A DNA stretch of 64,000 nucleotides from Halomonas sp. I5-271120 (lineage in GTDB: Bacteria; Pseudomonadota; Gammaproteobacteria; Pseudomonadales; Halomonadaceae): assembly GCF_030553075.1 (NCBI RefSeq), contig NZ_CP130701.1, positions 3,472,001 through 3,536,000 on the forward strand, in the 5' to 3' direction. The position numbers and the translations under genes were made by a program. Of this stretch, positions 45,235 through 54,900 are shown one piece after another (positions within the stretch are counted from its first letter, which is position 1; each line of letters begins with the position of its first letter). The notes beneath the pieces are model-generated. The model worked only from the letters and a program-made list of their open reading frames with translations. It ran no database searches and was not told the DNA's origin.

Positions 45235-45307
45235 CCGCTGGCAACGCTCTGGCAAGAGCTCCGCTGAACCGGAAGGCTCCCGGGATCAACTGAAGACCAG
45301 GCTTTCA

Positions 45308-45366
45308 TAATCGTTTTTTTAGGATAAGGTGGCATTCTAATCGTTTATTCGGTCGGGTAATCATTT
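45308..45366. promoter_or_regulatory. Three TAATCGTTT-type direct repeats before fic
   Basis: TAATCGTTT at 45308-45316 and 45338-45346, and TAATCATTT at 45358-45366, spaced 30 and 20 bp, so on one face of the helix. The last touches the TTG start of the Fic gene. They may be sites of an autoregulator. Confidence 0.45.
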
Positions 45367-46919
45367 TGTCGACGCCAACGCACAATGAAATCGGTTATAG
45401 CTGGCTCGCGGCACGCTATGGTGTATTGGCAACCCAGCCACTGGCCGTGGAAAGCTGCATCGGACGCAAACGCCATACGTATGAAGCCAATGGCGTACGC
45501 CAGGAAACCTACCTCGAAGCCATGCGCCCTGAGGACACTCTCGCGGCGCACCTGACCTTTGCCCTGAAACATGAAGGCGTCCACCTGGAGCTTCTGGCGC
45601 GTCTGTTCCAAAGCATTGAGGCTGACCATCTAGCGGCCTGGGTTCGCCAAGAGCCGACAGGCCAATATGCACGACGTGCCGGTTTTCTGTTCGAATGGCT
45701 GACTGGGGATACCCTCAATATCCCCGATACCGGCGGCAACTATCGTAACGCCCTTGATCCCCGCCACTATGTGACTGCCGAGACGCCTCGTCGGAATCGA
45801 CGCTGGCGAATCAATGACAACCTGCCCGGAACGCCGGATTATTGCCCTTTGGTGCGCCGGACGCCGGACGTAGAATCGGCCCAAGCCTATGATATCGCTA
45901 GGCGCCTAGAAGACATGGAAGGCGAGTTTGGTGCCGACATTCTCCGCCGTAGCGCCGTTTGGCTGACAATCCACGAGAGCCGTGCCAGTTTTGCCATCGA
46001 GCATGAGAGCGGGCATCAGGATCGGATACAGCGCTTTGCCGTGGCCATGGAGCAATACTGCGGCCGACTGCCAGACCCCTTGGATCCTCACGCTCTTAGT
46101 CAGCTTCAAAGCGCCATCCTCGGGGTCTCGACGATTCGTCCTGGCTTGCGAGAATCTCCGGTGTTCGTCGGGAGTCGCTCAGTAGGCTATGGCTCGGTAA
46201 TCCACTATGTGTGTCCGCATTGGGAATGGCTGCCCGGGATGCTTGAAGGCCTGCGTCGCTTCCTCGCCAGCACCGGCTCGTCCCAGTCCCTGGCCCGCGC
46301 CGCGGTCGCGAGCTTCGGGTTTGTCTTTATCCACCCACTGGCTGACGGCAACGGCCGTGTATCACGCTTCCTGGTCAACGACCTCCTGCGGCGTGATGGT
46401 CTGGTACCTGCCCCCTTTATCCTGCCGGTATCGGCCGCGATTACTTCATCAGCGATCAGGCGCGTTGAGTACGATCGTGTGCTTGAGCAATACTCGCGCC
46501 CCTTTATGGCGAGGTACCGAGAGAGTGTTGAGTTCCGGCAAGAGCGGCAACACTACGCCGACGGAATCGAGTCGGACTTCGACTTTTCCGCTTACACGCT
46601 GGCAGCTCCGAGTTGGCGCTATCCGGACCTGACGGATCAGGTCGAATATCTTGGCGGTGTGATCCGCTACACCCTCGAACACGAGATGCATCATCAGGCC
46701 GCCTTGCAGCGGGCTTGGTACGAAACGCGTGCAGCGATCAAGGATTGGGTGGAAGGGCCTGATGACCATATAGATCGCATCATCCGTGCCATTCGTCAGA
46801 ACGGCAGGGTAAGCGGAAACCTCTGCAAGGAATTCCCTGTGCTGGAGGATTCGCGTCTGGCACGAAAGCTGGAGAAACTGGTAGCGGAGGGGTTCGAGGG
46901 CCTCAACGAACAGGCCTGA
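45366..46919 (+). CDS. Fic-domain protein (AMP-transferase family)
   Basis: A 517-residue Fic protein. The active-site loop HPLADGNGRVSRFLVN (about residues 323-338) fits HxFxxGNGRxxR except for Leu in place of Phe. An upstream helix ESRASFAIEHESG (about residues 206-218) resembles the inhibitory S/TxxxE motif of class II Fic proteins, though the residue after Glu is His and not Gly or Asn. The C-terminal 60 residues look like a winged helix (RAIRQNGRVSGNLCKEFPVL). Members usually AMPylate proteins. No antitoxin gene is adjacent. The TTG start is inferred; no ATG lies near the N-terminus and the ribosome site is poor. Codon use looks less GC-biased than the neighbours. Confidence 0.8.
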   Translation: MSTPTHNEIGYSWLAARYGVLATQPLAVESCIGRKRHTYEANGVRQETYLEAMRPEDTLAAHLTFALKHEGVHLELLARLFQSIEADHLAAWVRQEPTGQYARRAGFLFEWLTGDTLNIPDTGGNYRNALDPRHYVTAETPRRNRRWRINDNLPGTPDYCPLVRRTPDVESAQAYDIARRLEDMEGEFGADILRRSAVWLTIHESRASFAIEHESGHQDRIQRFAVAMEQYCGRLPDPLDPHALSQLQSAILGVSTIRPGLRESPVFVGSRSVGYGSVIHYVCPHWEWLPGMLEGLRRFLASTGSSQSLARAAVASFGFVFIHPLADGNGRVSRFLVNDLLRRDGLVPAPFILPVSAAITSSAIRRVEYDRVLEQYSRPFMARYRESVEFRQERQHYADGIESDFDFSAYTLAAPSWRYPDLTDQVEYLGGVIRYTLEHEMHHQAALQRAWYETRAAIKDWVEGPDDHIDRIIRAIRQNGRVSGNLCKEFPVLEDSRLARKLEKLVAEGFEGLNEQA

Positions 46920-46922
46920 GGG

Positions 46923-47309
46923 TCAGCGACTCGACGACCGGTTCTGATCATCCTGACGGGTGCAAAAGTGCTCGTCAAGGCTGTCATCCTCTCGGCACAG
47001 CGCTTCGCTGGGTCCGCCGGGAACGGGATCGATGCCGCCTGGGTGCCAAGGGTTGCACTTGACCAGCCGCTTGAGTGCCAACCAGCCACCGCGAGCTGGA
47101 CCATGCTCGCGTAACGCCTCCAGCGCATAGTGTGAGCAACTCGGCCAGAAACGGCAGCGAGGGCCTAGCAGCGGGCTGATGCCGTACTGATAGACCTTGA
47201 TCAGGGCAATCAGTGGCAGGCTGGTCAGCTGAGCAAGCGTAGAGTGCTTTGGAGTCTTGTCGACCCTGTTGGGCTGATCAGAGCAGCGTGAGCGACTGGC
47301 CATGACCAT
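46923..47309 (-). CDS. yidD: Membrane protein insertion efficiency factor YidD
   Basis: A 128-residue YidD. The core is [40 protein letters not shown] and [20 protein letters not shown]. Most YidD proteins have 70-90 residues; here about 30 extra residues lie at each end and the C-terminal tail contains three more acidic/polar runs. YidD normally sits between rnpA and yidC; here it follows hisI with a one-base overlap, in a zur-hisI-yidD operon. It could be a second copy. Confidence 0.88.
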   Translation of the reverse strand: MVMASRSRCSDQPNRVDKTPKHSTLAQLTSLPLIALIKVYQYGISPLLGPRCRFWPSCSHYALEALREHGPARGGWLALKRLVKCNPWHPGGIDPVPGGPSEALCREDDSLDEHFCTRQDDQNRSSSR

Positions 47310-47749
47310 CAGGAACGGGCGTAGAGCTGGTCGGGATCGATCAGGGTATCGCCGTCGACCTGTGCACCATCATCATCGAGGGCAACGTAGAAGCAGCTGC
47401 GCCGGCCGGTGTGGCAGGCCGGGCCTGTCTGGTCGACGGAGAGCAACAAGGTGTCGCCATCGCAGTCCAGATGCGCGGCCTTGAGCATCTGCATCTGGCC
47501 CGAGGATTCCCCCTTGCGCCACAGCTTGCCGCGGGAACGCGACCAGTAGCAGACCCGGCCGGTGGCAAGGGTCTCTTGCAGTGACTCGCGGTTCATCCAC
47601 GCCATCATCAGCACGTCGCCGCTGTCATGCTGCTGAGCAATGGCCGGGATCAGACCGGCGTCGTTCCAGCCGACGTTGTCCAGGATGGTGGCCAGCGATT
47701 CGCGGGTGCCGGTGGGAACGCGCTCGAGGCGCTTGAAAACTTCGCTCAT
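47309..47749 (-). CDS. hisI: Phosphoribosyl-AMP cyclohydrolase
   Basis: A 146-residue HisI without the HisE part. It opens the ring of phosphoribosyl-AMP in histidine synthesis. Seen are [41 protein letters not shown] with the metal aspartates, and the zinc cysteines Cys96, Cys112 and Cys119 (DCD, PACHTG, SCF). hisE is not adjacent, and the gene lies 12 bp after zur. It may be a Zur-linked extra copy of a zinc enzyme; see findings. The N-terminal 25 residues are longer than in common HisI. Confidence 0.93.
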   Translation of the reverse strand: MSEVFKRLERVPTGTRESLATILDNVGWNDAGLIPAIAQQHDSGDVLMMAWMNRESLQETLATGRVCYWSRSRGKLWRKGESSGQMQMLKAAHLDCDGDTLLLSVDQTGPACHTGRRSCFYVALDDDGAQVDGDTLIDPDQLYARS

Positions 47750-47761
47750 GAGGTGCTCGAC

Positions 47762-48232
47762 TCAAGATTGGGCGTGAAGGGTCGGCTCGCGGCGGGCGGC
47801 CAGGCAATCGTGGCAGCTACCAAGCAGCTCGATGGTCTGGCGCTCGACGCGAAATCCCTGATCGCGGGCGCGCCGTGCCAGCTGGTCATTGACGTCATCC
47901 AGGTGTAGCTCTTCAACGCGACCGCAGTGTCGGCAGATCAGCAACTGAAAGCCGTGGGCGTGCTCGGGGCAGGGGCAGGCAACATAGGCATTCAGGGACT
48001 CGATGCGGTGAATCAGTCCCTGTTCGATCAGGAATTCCAGCGCCCGATATACCGTGGGCGGTCGCGCGGCGGCGTGCTCCTGAGTGAGTCGGTCGAGCAG
48101 CTCGTAGGCCTTGAGTCCGCCACTGGTGGTGGCGATCATCTCCAGCACCCGACGGCGAATCGGCGTGAAGCGTGCACCCTGCGACTCGCAGTGGCGTTCG
48201 GCTTGTTGAATCAGTGAATGCGTTTCGGGCAT
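47762..48232 (-). CDS. zur: Zinc uptake regulator Zur (Fur family)
   Basis: A 156-residue Fur-family repressor. The DNA-binding half has GARFTPIRRRVLEMIA and RPPTVYRALEFLIEQGLIHR. Structural zinc cysteines are Cys100, Cys103, Cys140 and Cys143 (LICRHCG; GSCHDC). A CPCPEHAHG loop provides further ligands, typical of Zur. It is the first gene of a zur-hisI-yidD unit. No znuABC genes are in the window, and I could not see a classical Zur box upstream. Confidence 0.87.
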   Translation of the reverse strand: MPETHSLIQQAERHCESQGARFTPIRRRVLEMIATTSGGLKAYELLDRLTQEHAAARPPTVYRALEFLIEQGLIHRIESLNAYVACPCPEHAHGFQLLICRHCGRVEELHLDDVNDQLARRARDQGFRVERQTIELLGSCHDCLAARREPTLHAQS

Positions 48233-48356
48233 GGCGCGCCTGGCGGTGTGACGAAAGCCACTATTCTACGCGCCACATGAGTCCCCAGCCAGTCAGGGCG
48301 CCATGCCCTCTGGGCCCGGGTTCGACTGGCGGCTAAGGTCGCCTGATCATCTACCG

Positions 48357-49334
48357 TCAGGCCGGCGCCGCATCCGCTGATGAGATGAGCTCGGCACGGC
48401 GGGCGAAGTGCCTTCGTGCGAATGCGACCCTGGAGGCCGCATCGACCCCCTCGGGCTGTTGCTCGATAAGATCCAGGCGAGGGCGCAGGCCCTCACCGTT
48501 GGCCATCTGAATGGCGAGCCCGGGGCGGGCATTCAGTTCGAGCAGCATCGGGCCATGATCGCGATCCAGCACCATGTCGGTACCCAGATAGCCAAGCCCC
48601 GTCATCTCATAGCAGCTCGCCGCCAGCTCCAGCAGGGTGTTCCAGCCGGGAATGCGCAGACTGGCGAGCTCATGGCCAGTGTCCGGGTGGTCATGTCGGG
48701 GACGGTCGAACTGCACACCGCGCAGAGCCGTGCCGGTGGCGATATCCAGCCCGACCCCGACCGCGCCCTGGTGGAGATTGGCCTTGCCATCGGAGGCAGC
48801 AGTGGACAGACGCATCATCGCCATCACCGGATAGCCCTGAAACACGATGACGCGGATGTCAGGCACTCCCTCATAGGTGTACTGGGTCAGCGTGTCATCG
48901 AAGTTGATGAGTGATTCGATGACCGCCACGTCCGGTGACCCGCCCAGGGAATAGAGCCCGGAGAGGATGTTGGAAACATGGCGTTCGATATCCTCGCGGC
49001 CCAGATGGGCGCCACTGGGCTTGATGTAGGCACTGCCATCGACGTGCTCGATGACCAGGATGCCCTTGCCGCCGGACCCCTTGGCCGGTTTGATCACAAA
49101 ACCGGGATGCCCCTGCAAGATTCGGGTGACGTGCTTGACCTCGAACTGTGTGCTCACGGTACCGATCAAAGCCGGTGTGGTGATGCCGTACTCATGCGCC
49201 AGCAGCTTGGTCTTGAGCTTGTCATCGACCAGCGGATAGAGCTTGCGGCTGTTGTAACGGCCTATATAGCGGATGTTGCGCCGATTCATGCCGATGATGC
49301 CTTTGTCTCTCAACTTACCGGGAGTCGTCCACAT
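48357..49334 (-). CDS. RimK-related ATP-grasp ligase
   Basis: A 325-residue ATP-grasp protein of the 'alpha-L-glutamate ligase-like' family. Seen are GIIGMNRRNIRYIGRYN, FVIKPAKGSGGKGILVIEH (ATP lysines), PDIRVIVFQGYPVMAMMRL and, near the end, LLELNARPGLAIQMANGEG (metal site). Such enzymes join an amino acid to a carboxylate of a protein or small molecule. It lies 4 bp after the inactive-transglutaminase gene and forms a trio with it and with the retropepsin-like lipoprotein. The substrate is unknown. Confidence 0.87.
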   Translation of the reverse strand: MWTTPGKLRDKGIIGMNRRNIRYIGRYNSRKLYPLVDDKLKTKLLAHEYGITTPALIGTVSTQFEVKHVTRILQGHPGFVIKPAKGSGGKGILVIEHVDGSAYIKPSGAHLGREDIERHVSNILSGLYSLGGSPDVAVIESLINFDDTLTQYTYEGVPDIRVIVFQGYPVMAMMRLSTAASDGKANLHQGAVGVGLDIATGTALRGVQFDRPRHDHPDTGHELASLRIPGWNTLLELAASCYEMTGLGYLGTDMVLDRDHGPMLLELNARPGLAIQMANGEGLRPRLDLIEQQPEGVDAASRVAFARRHFARRAELISSADAAPA

Positions 49335-49338
49335 GGGC

Positions 49339-50847
49339 TCAATCCTCCGTCACCGGCTTGAAGCGCTTGAGCTCCAGAAGCCGATAACCGGTGTAATTGC
49401 CGAGCAGCAGGATTAACGCCATCAGGATCAGCTGCACGCCCAGGAAGTTGAAGGTGATATGGCGCACCCAGGGGTTGTTCATCGCCAGATACGCCAGCAC
49501 CGCCGTCAGCAGGCTGCCACCGCCCTGGATCAGCACTTCCTTGGGGCCTTCCTCCTCCCAGAGAATCGACATCCGCTCAATAGTCCAGGCCAGGATGATC
49601 ATCGGGAAGAAGGTGATGGTCAGGCCGGCATTGAGGCCGAAGCGATAAGACATCACCGAGAAAACCGAAATGATGGCGATGACCGTGATGATCACCGCCG
49701 ACACTCGCGCCACCAGCAGCAAGTTGAGGTGAGAGAGATAACTTCGGATCACCAGCCCCACGGTCACCACCAACAGAAAGCCGATCAGGCCAGTGAGTAG
49801 GGTGGTCTGAATGAGGGCCAGGGCGATCAGCACGGGCATGAAGGTGCCCGAGGTCTTGAGGCCCACCAGCACCCGCAGGAAAACTACCACCAGGGCACCG
49901 ATCGGGATCAGCAGAATGGTCTGGAAGAGCGCCTGTTCCTCGAGCGGCAGGCTATGAATCGAGAAGTTGATCAGGGTGTCTTCGGCCAGCTGGTTGCGCA
50001 CCGCGGTGGAGGCCGGCTGATTATGCTGAATCATCGAGAAACTGACGCGGGAGTTGGTACCGCCCTGTACCTCGAGTACGGCCCCGCCTCGGTCTTCCCA
50101 AAGCAACAGATTGTCGGGCTTGCCCTGTTCGCCGGTCACCGGGTTGAAGAGCACCGCGCTGCCGTCATCGCTGTACACCTGCAGCCAGCTTTGCAAAGAT
50201 TGGCGGCGCCGGCCGTCGTCGAGAGCAAGGCCGCTGACCTCGCGGGCTTGCACGCCGGCCTCATTGAGCAGGCGCACCAGCAGTGGAGTGCGCTCGAACT
50301 GGGTCAGCAGCAGGCGAGAATTCTCGCCCTGACGGTCGCCGGTGAAATCCCGAATCAGCTCGCGGGCAAAGGTGACGGCATCCGCGGAGCGCTGCTGGGC
50401 ACGCTCGATGACCTGACTAGCCGCGGTATCGAAGGGACGCTCCCAGGCTATCTCGCGGGGCAGGGGCGGTGGCTTGGCCTCACGATTAACCGCCTGGGGG
50501 GCTACCAGCAGCTGTACCGAGTAGTAAAGCTGCTGTGGGCCAATGGCGTCGCGAATCGACCATTGGGCCTGACGGCTTCCCTGGTCTTCGAGGAAGGCAA
50601 GACCATAGCCGGATGAGGCCGTGTTCTCGGTCAGCACCCGGTAACCCTGCTGAGTGGATGGCAGCGCTAGATTAACCATAACGGGATCACCCAGCGCAGA
50701 GAAGTTGACCTGAGCCTCGACCTCCCAGACCTGGCGCTGTTCGCCTGGCGTCCAGGGTACCTCGAAGGCAACGTGACGATGCACGCTGAGCGCAATGCCG
50801 GCGATCAGCAGAAAGCCGACGAGTAGATAGAAGGGCAGACGTGACAT
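49339..50847 (-). CDS. Inactive-transglutaminase fused to seven-helix membrane domain
   Basis: A 502-residue membrane protein. One N-terminal helix (LPFYLLVGFLLIAGIALSV) is followed by a periplasmic part of about 250 residues with a transglutaminase-like fold (AQQRSADAVTFARELIRDFT; LLNEAGVQAREVSGLALDD; LQVYSDDGSAVLFNPVTG) in which the catalytic cysteine is not evident. Seven hydrophobic spans follow from about residue 310. The family is recognised as a constant partner of the ATP-grasp gene downstream. It may bind a peptide substrate in the periplasm and present it across the membrane; this is inference. Confidence 0.85.
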   Translation of the reverse strand: MSRLPFYLLVGFLLIAGIALSVHRHVAFEVPWTPGEQRQVWEVEAQVNFSALGDPVMVNLALPSTQQGYRVLTENTASSGYGLAFLEDQGSRQAQWSIRDAIGPQQLYYSVQLLVAPQAVNREAKPPPLPREIAWERPFDTAASQVIERAQQRSADAVTFARELIRDFTGDRQGENSRLLLTQFERTPLLVRLLNEAGVQAREVSGLALDDGRRRQSLQSWLQVYSDDGSAVLFNPVTGEQGKPDNLLLWEDRGGAVLEVQGGTNSRVSFSMIQHNQPASTAVRNQLAEDTLINFSIHSLPLEEQALFQTILLIPIGALVVVFLRVLVGLKTSGTFMPVLIALALIQTTLLTGLIGFLLVVTVGLVIRSYLSHLNLLLVARVSAVIITVIAIISVFSVMSYRFGLNAGLTITFFPMIILAWTIERMSILWEEEGPKEVLIQGGGSLLTAVLAYLAMNNPWVRHITFNFLGVQLILMALILLLGNYTGYRLLELKRFKPVTED

Positions 50848-50918
50848 ACGCAGTCCTCAAATAAGACATCACCCACCGGCATGGCGGCGGGTGATGATGA
50901 CAGGCGAAAGGGAAGGGG

Positions 50919-51767
50919 TCAGCCCTGGTCAGGCGTCTCGGCGCTATCGATGTCGCGAGCTTCGTCGGCGGACGCTTCGCTAGCGGGCGCACCTTCCGGA
51001 AACTCCGGCCGTGGGTGCAGATAACGTTCGGCCACGTCGATGACGGCGATATCCATCATGAAGCGCCGCCCCAGAAGCACTGGATAGCTGAGCTGGCGAC
51101 GATCACTCAGGGTAAACTCGACCTGTTCGCGAATCGGGCCCAGCGTCATCAGCAAGCTGATCACCGGGCGCGAGGCCTCGCCGTTGGACTGCAGCACCCG
51201 CACGCGGCGCTCAATGGGCGCTTCGATCCATTTGTCGCGAACGGCATCGACCACGGTATCGTCGGCCTCCAGGGCAAGCTTGAACTTGACCCAGTTATCG
51301 CCATCGCGTTCGAAGGGCGTGATCTCGCGGGCCGAGAGTGACGAGGTGTCGGCACCTGAGTCGATCCGCGCCTGGAGGTAGGTGGCGATGCTTGGCAGAC
51401 CTATCCATTCGGAGCGACCCAGCAGCTCTTTGTTGCCGATATCCGAATCGACAGCGCAGTCCTTTATCACTGTCTCGGGTTCGCGTTTGGCTTGCGCCAG
51501 ATCAGCGCGCAGCCCTCGCAGCAGACTTCCCACCTCGCGGATGTCGGCATCCACTCCGTCGAGACGCTGCTGCTGTTGGGCGTAGCGTTCCTGTTGGCCA
51601 CCGCACTGTCCGTCAACCGCTGCTTCCAGCTGCGTAAAATGCGCATCCAGCTGGGCCGTGGTGGCCAGCTTGGCATGCGCCTCTTCCTGGGCCTGTGGCG
51701 ACCAGGCACAACCCGCAAGAAGCGAGAGTCCCACTAATGCCGCCAGGCATGAATAGCGATTGCCCAT
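50919..51767 (-). CDS. Retropepsin-like aspartic protease lipoprotein
   Basis: A 282-residue lipoprotein. Its lipobox is LLAGC (Cys20), a coiled-coil-like stretch covers about 30-100, and a retropepsin-like domain begins near residue 113. The aspartic site is ARIDSGADTSSLSA (Asp136-Ser-Gly), and LLGRRFMMDIAVIDV near 250 is the flap-side hydrophobic block. The family was once called 'ATP-dependent zinc protease', but the motif is that of an aspartic protease. It is the first gene of the trio, 71 bp before the transglutaminase-like gene. Confidence 0.85.
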   Translation of the reverse strand: MGNRYSCLAALVGLSLLAGCAWSPQAQEEAHAKLATTAQLDAHFTQLEAAVDGQCGGQQERYAQQQQRLDGVDADIREVGSLLRGLRADLAQAKREPETVIKDCAVDSDIGNKELLGRSEWIGLPSIATYLQARIDSGADTSSLSAREITPFERDGDNWVKFKLALEADDTVVDAVRDKWIEAPIERRVRVLQSNGEASRPVISLLMTLGPIREQVEFTLSDRRQLSYPVLLGRRFMMDIAVIDVAERYLHPRPEFPEGAPASEASADEARDIDSAETPDQG

Positions 51768-51941
51768 CTTTCTCCTGCACCTTTCACCGGTCGTTGGTAT
51801 CCGACCCTAGCCACCGCCGGAATGTTAAGACTTCTCTCAGCGAGCTTCGAGAAGAGTCCAGCGATGATAAGGAGTGATGACGAGACTGTCCATGTAGGCA
51901 CTCGCCATGTGGGCACCGGGAGGACCCCGGTGCCTGCACGT

Positions 51942-54900
51942 TCACGACGTTGTCGTTGCCTCGGCGCCGGCATCCTTGGCCGCATTGTGATCGCGGGCCA
52001 GCAGCAGGTAGAACGCCGGCAGCACGAACAAGGTGAACAGAGTGCCGATGCCAAGCCCGGAAGCGATGGTCAAGCCGATATCGAAACGGCTGACCGCCCC
52101 AGCACCAGTGGCTATCAGCAACGGTACCATGGCAACGATCAGCGCTACCGACGTCATCACGATCGGGCGCAGGCGAATCGCCGAGGCTTCGATGACCGCG
52201 TCACGCTTGTTGAGCCCCTCCTCATGCTGCAACTGGTTGGCAAATTCGACGATCAGGATGCCATTCTTGGCCACGACCCCGATCAGGGTGATCAGGCCCA
52301 CCTGGGTGTATATATTCAGGCTCGAGACCCCGAGGGTGATGAACGTCATGGCGCCGGCTACCGACATCGGTACCGAGACCAGGATGATCAGAGGATCACG
52401 CCAGCTCTCGAACTGTGCGGCCAGCACCAGGTAGATGACGATCAGCGACAGGAAGAAGGTCAATATCAGGGCGCTGCCCTGATTCATCAGCTGCCGTGAT
52501 TCCCCCTTGTAGTCGACCGAGTAAGCCGGAGGCAGGCTCTCGGCGGCTGTCTGGTTGAGCCAGCCAAGAGCATCGCCGAGCGTCACACCGGGGCGCGGTA
52601 CGCCCTCGAGGATGACCGAGTTCAACTGCTGGAACTGGCTGCGTTTAGAGGGTTCCACGCTGTCCTCGAAGCGCACCAGATTACCAAGCGGCACCTGCTC
52701 CCCGGAATCGGCTTCGATGTAGTAGTTGTCGATCATCGAGGCGTCGAGACGGTATTGCTGCTCGACCTGAGGAATGACCTTGTAGCTGCGTCCGTCCATG
52801 CTGAACCGGTTGGTGAAGCCTTCACCGAGCAGCGTCGACAGCGCCTGGCCGACATCGGCCATGGTCAGGCCGATATCCGCCACCCGATCACGATCGACAA
52901 GGATACGGGTGTTGGGGCGGTTGAAGTCGATCGACTTGCGCAGGAAGGCAAAGTTGCCGCTGCCCATGGCCTGTCCGAGCAGATCATCGGCGATGGCGTT
53001 GAGTTCTTCATAGCTGTTGCCGGTCGTCAGCACGAACTGAACCGGCAAGCCGCCACTGGAGCCGGGCAGGGAAGGACGCGCGAAGGCGGCAGTCTGCAAG
53101 CCGGTCACCTGGGAAAGGGCGCCTTGCAGCTGGGGCATGACCTCCATCTGCGAGACATCCCGTTCGCTCCAGGGCGCCATCTTGAAACCACCAAACACAG
53201 TGTCGGCGCTGGTGCCGCCGAGGATCATGAACGACTCTTTGTAGCCGTCGATGCCTTCCACTCGGGCCTGGATGTCATTGGCATAGCGCTCCAGGTACTC
53301 GAGGGTGCCCGTCTGCGGTGCGGTGCCCTGGAAGAAGATAATGCCCTGATCTTCCGTCGGAGCCAGTTCGTTCTGGCTGGTGATGAACATGAAGTAGATC
53401 GAGGCCAGAACCACCGTGGCGAACACCACCGGCACCGACACGGTTTCGAGGGTGCGTGTCAGAAGCCCTCGATAGCCGTTGGACAAGCCATCGAAGGTAG
53501 ACTCGACGCCTTTTTCGAAGCGCGATGATTTTCCGTGAGACTTCAGCACCTTGCCAGACAGCATCGGTGATAACGTCAGGGCGACGATGCCCGAAATGAC
53601 CACGGCACCTGCCAGGGTAAACGCAAATTCCGTGAACAGTGAGCCGACCAGGCCGCCCATGAAACCAATCGGGGCGTAGACCGCCACCAGAGTGGTAGTC
53701 ATGGCGATGATTGGCACCGCCATCTCCCGTGCGCCGTTGATGGCCGCATCGAAACGGGATTCGCCGGCCTCGATATGTCGGTGTACGTTTTCGACCACGA
53801 TGATGGCGTCATCCACCACCAAGCCGATGGCCAGTACCATCGAGAGAAGCGTGAGCAGGTTGAGCGAAAAGCCCAGCACCAGCATCACGAATGCCGAACC
53901 GATCAACGACAGCGGCACCGCTACCGCAGGAACCAAAGCCGCGCGGAACGAACCGAGCGACAGGAAGATCACCACCAATACGATCAGAAGGGCTTCGAGC
54001 AGGGTTTTGACCACTTCATTGATGGAATCATCGATGAACTCCGAGGCATCGTAGGGCAGCACGACCTTGAGGCCCGCCGGCAGCTGGCGGCGGATTTCCG
54101 GGAGGGTGTCGCGAACGGCCGTGGCGACATCCAGCGGGTTGGCACCGGGCGCCTGCTCGATGGCCATGAAGGTAGAGGGCGTCCCGCTGTACCAGGCGGT
54201 ACTGTTATAGTTTTCGGCACCCAGTTCGGTACGCGCCACGTCTCTCAGGCGCACCAGGTCGCCGCCATCGTTACGCACCACCAGGTCCTCAAACTGACTG
54301 GGATCGGTGATGTCGGTATCGGTGGTCAAATTGATGACCACGAACTCGCTGCGGGTCTTGCCGACCCCGGCCTGGTAGTTATTGTTTTGCAGGACATCGA
54401 TGACTTGGCTGGGGCTGACGTTCAAGGCCGCCATGCGCTGCGGGTCGAGCCAGATGCGCATGGCCATGCTCTGGCCGAAGCTGCGTGCCTTGGCGACCCC
54501 AGGCAGCGCCTGAAGCTTGGGCTGCACCACGCGCGTCAGGTAATCGGTAATACGCGGCACTTCCATGCGCTCTGAATAGAACGCCAGATACATCAGCGCG
54601 GTGCTGTCACCGGTCGATGACTCGATGACCGGGCTTTCAGCGGAGCTTGGCAGTACGCTGCGTTGGCTGGCCACTTTGGCCTGTACTTCGGCCAGAGCAG
54701 CATTGGCATCGTAGTTGAGCTCCATGTTGACTTCGATGGTCGAGGAACCCTGAATACTGGTCGATTCGATGAAGTCGATGCCATTGGCTTCGGCAACGGC
54801 CTGTTGCAAGGGCGTGGTCACGAAGCCTTGCACCAGTTCAGAGCTGGCCCCCGGATAGGACGTCGTCACCGTGATCACGGTGCTTTCAAGCTCCGGATAC

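Noticed and set aside
48233..48356. Possible Zur box before zur
   Set aside because: No GTTATA-type palindrome is present in the gap; control by Zur remains a guess.
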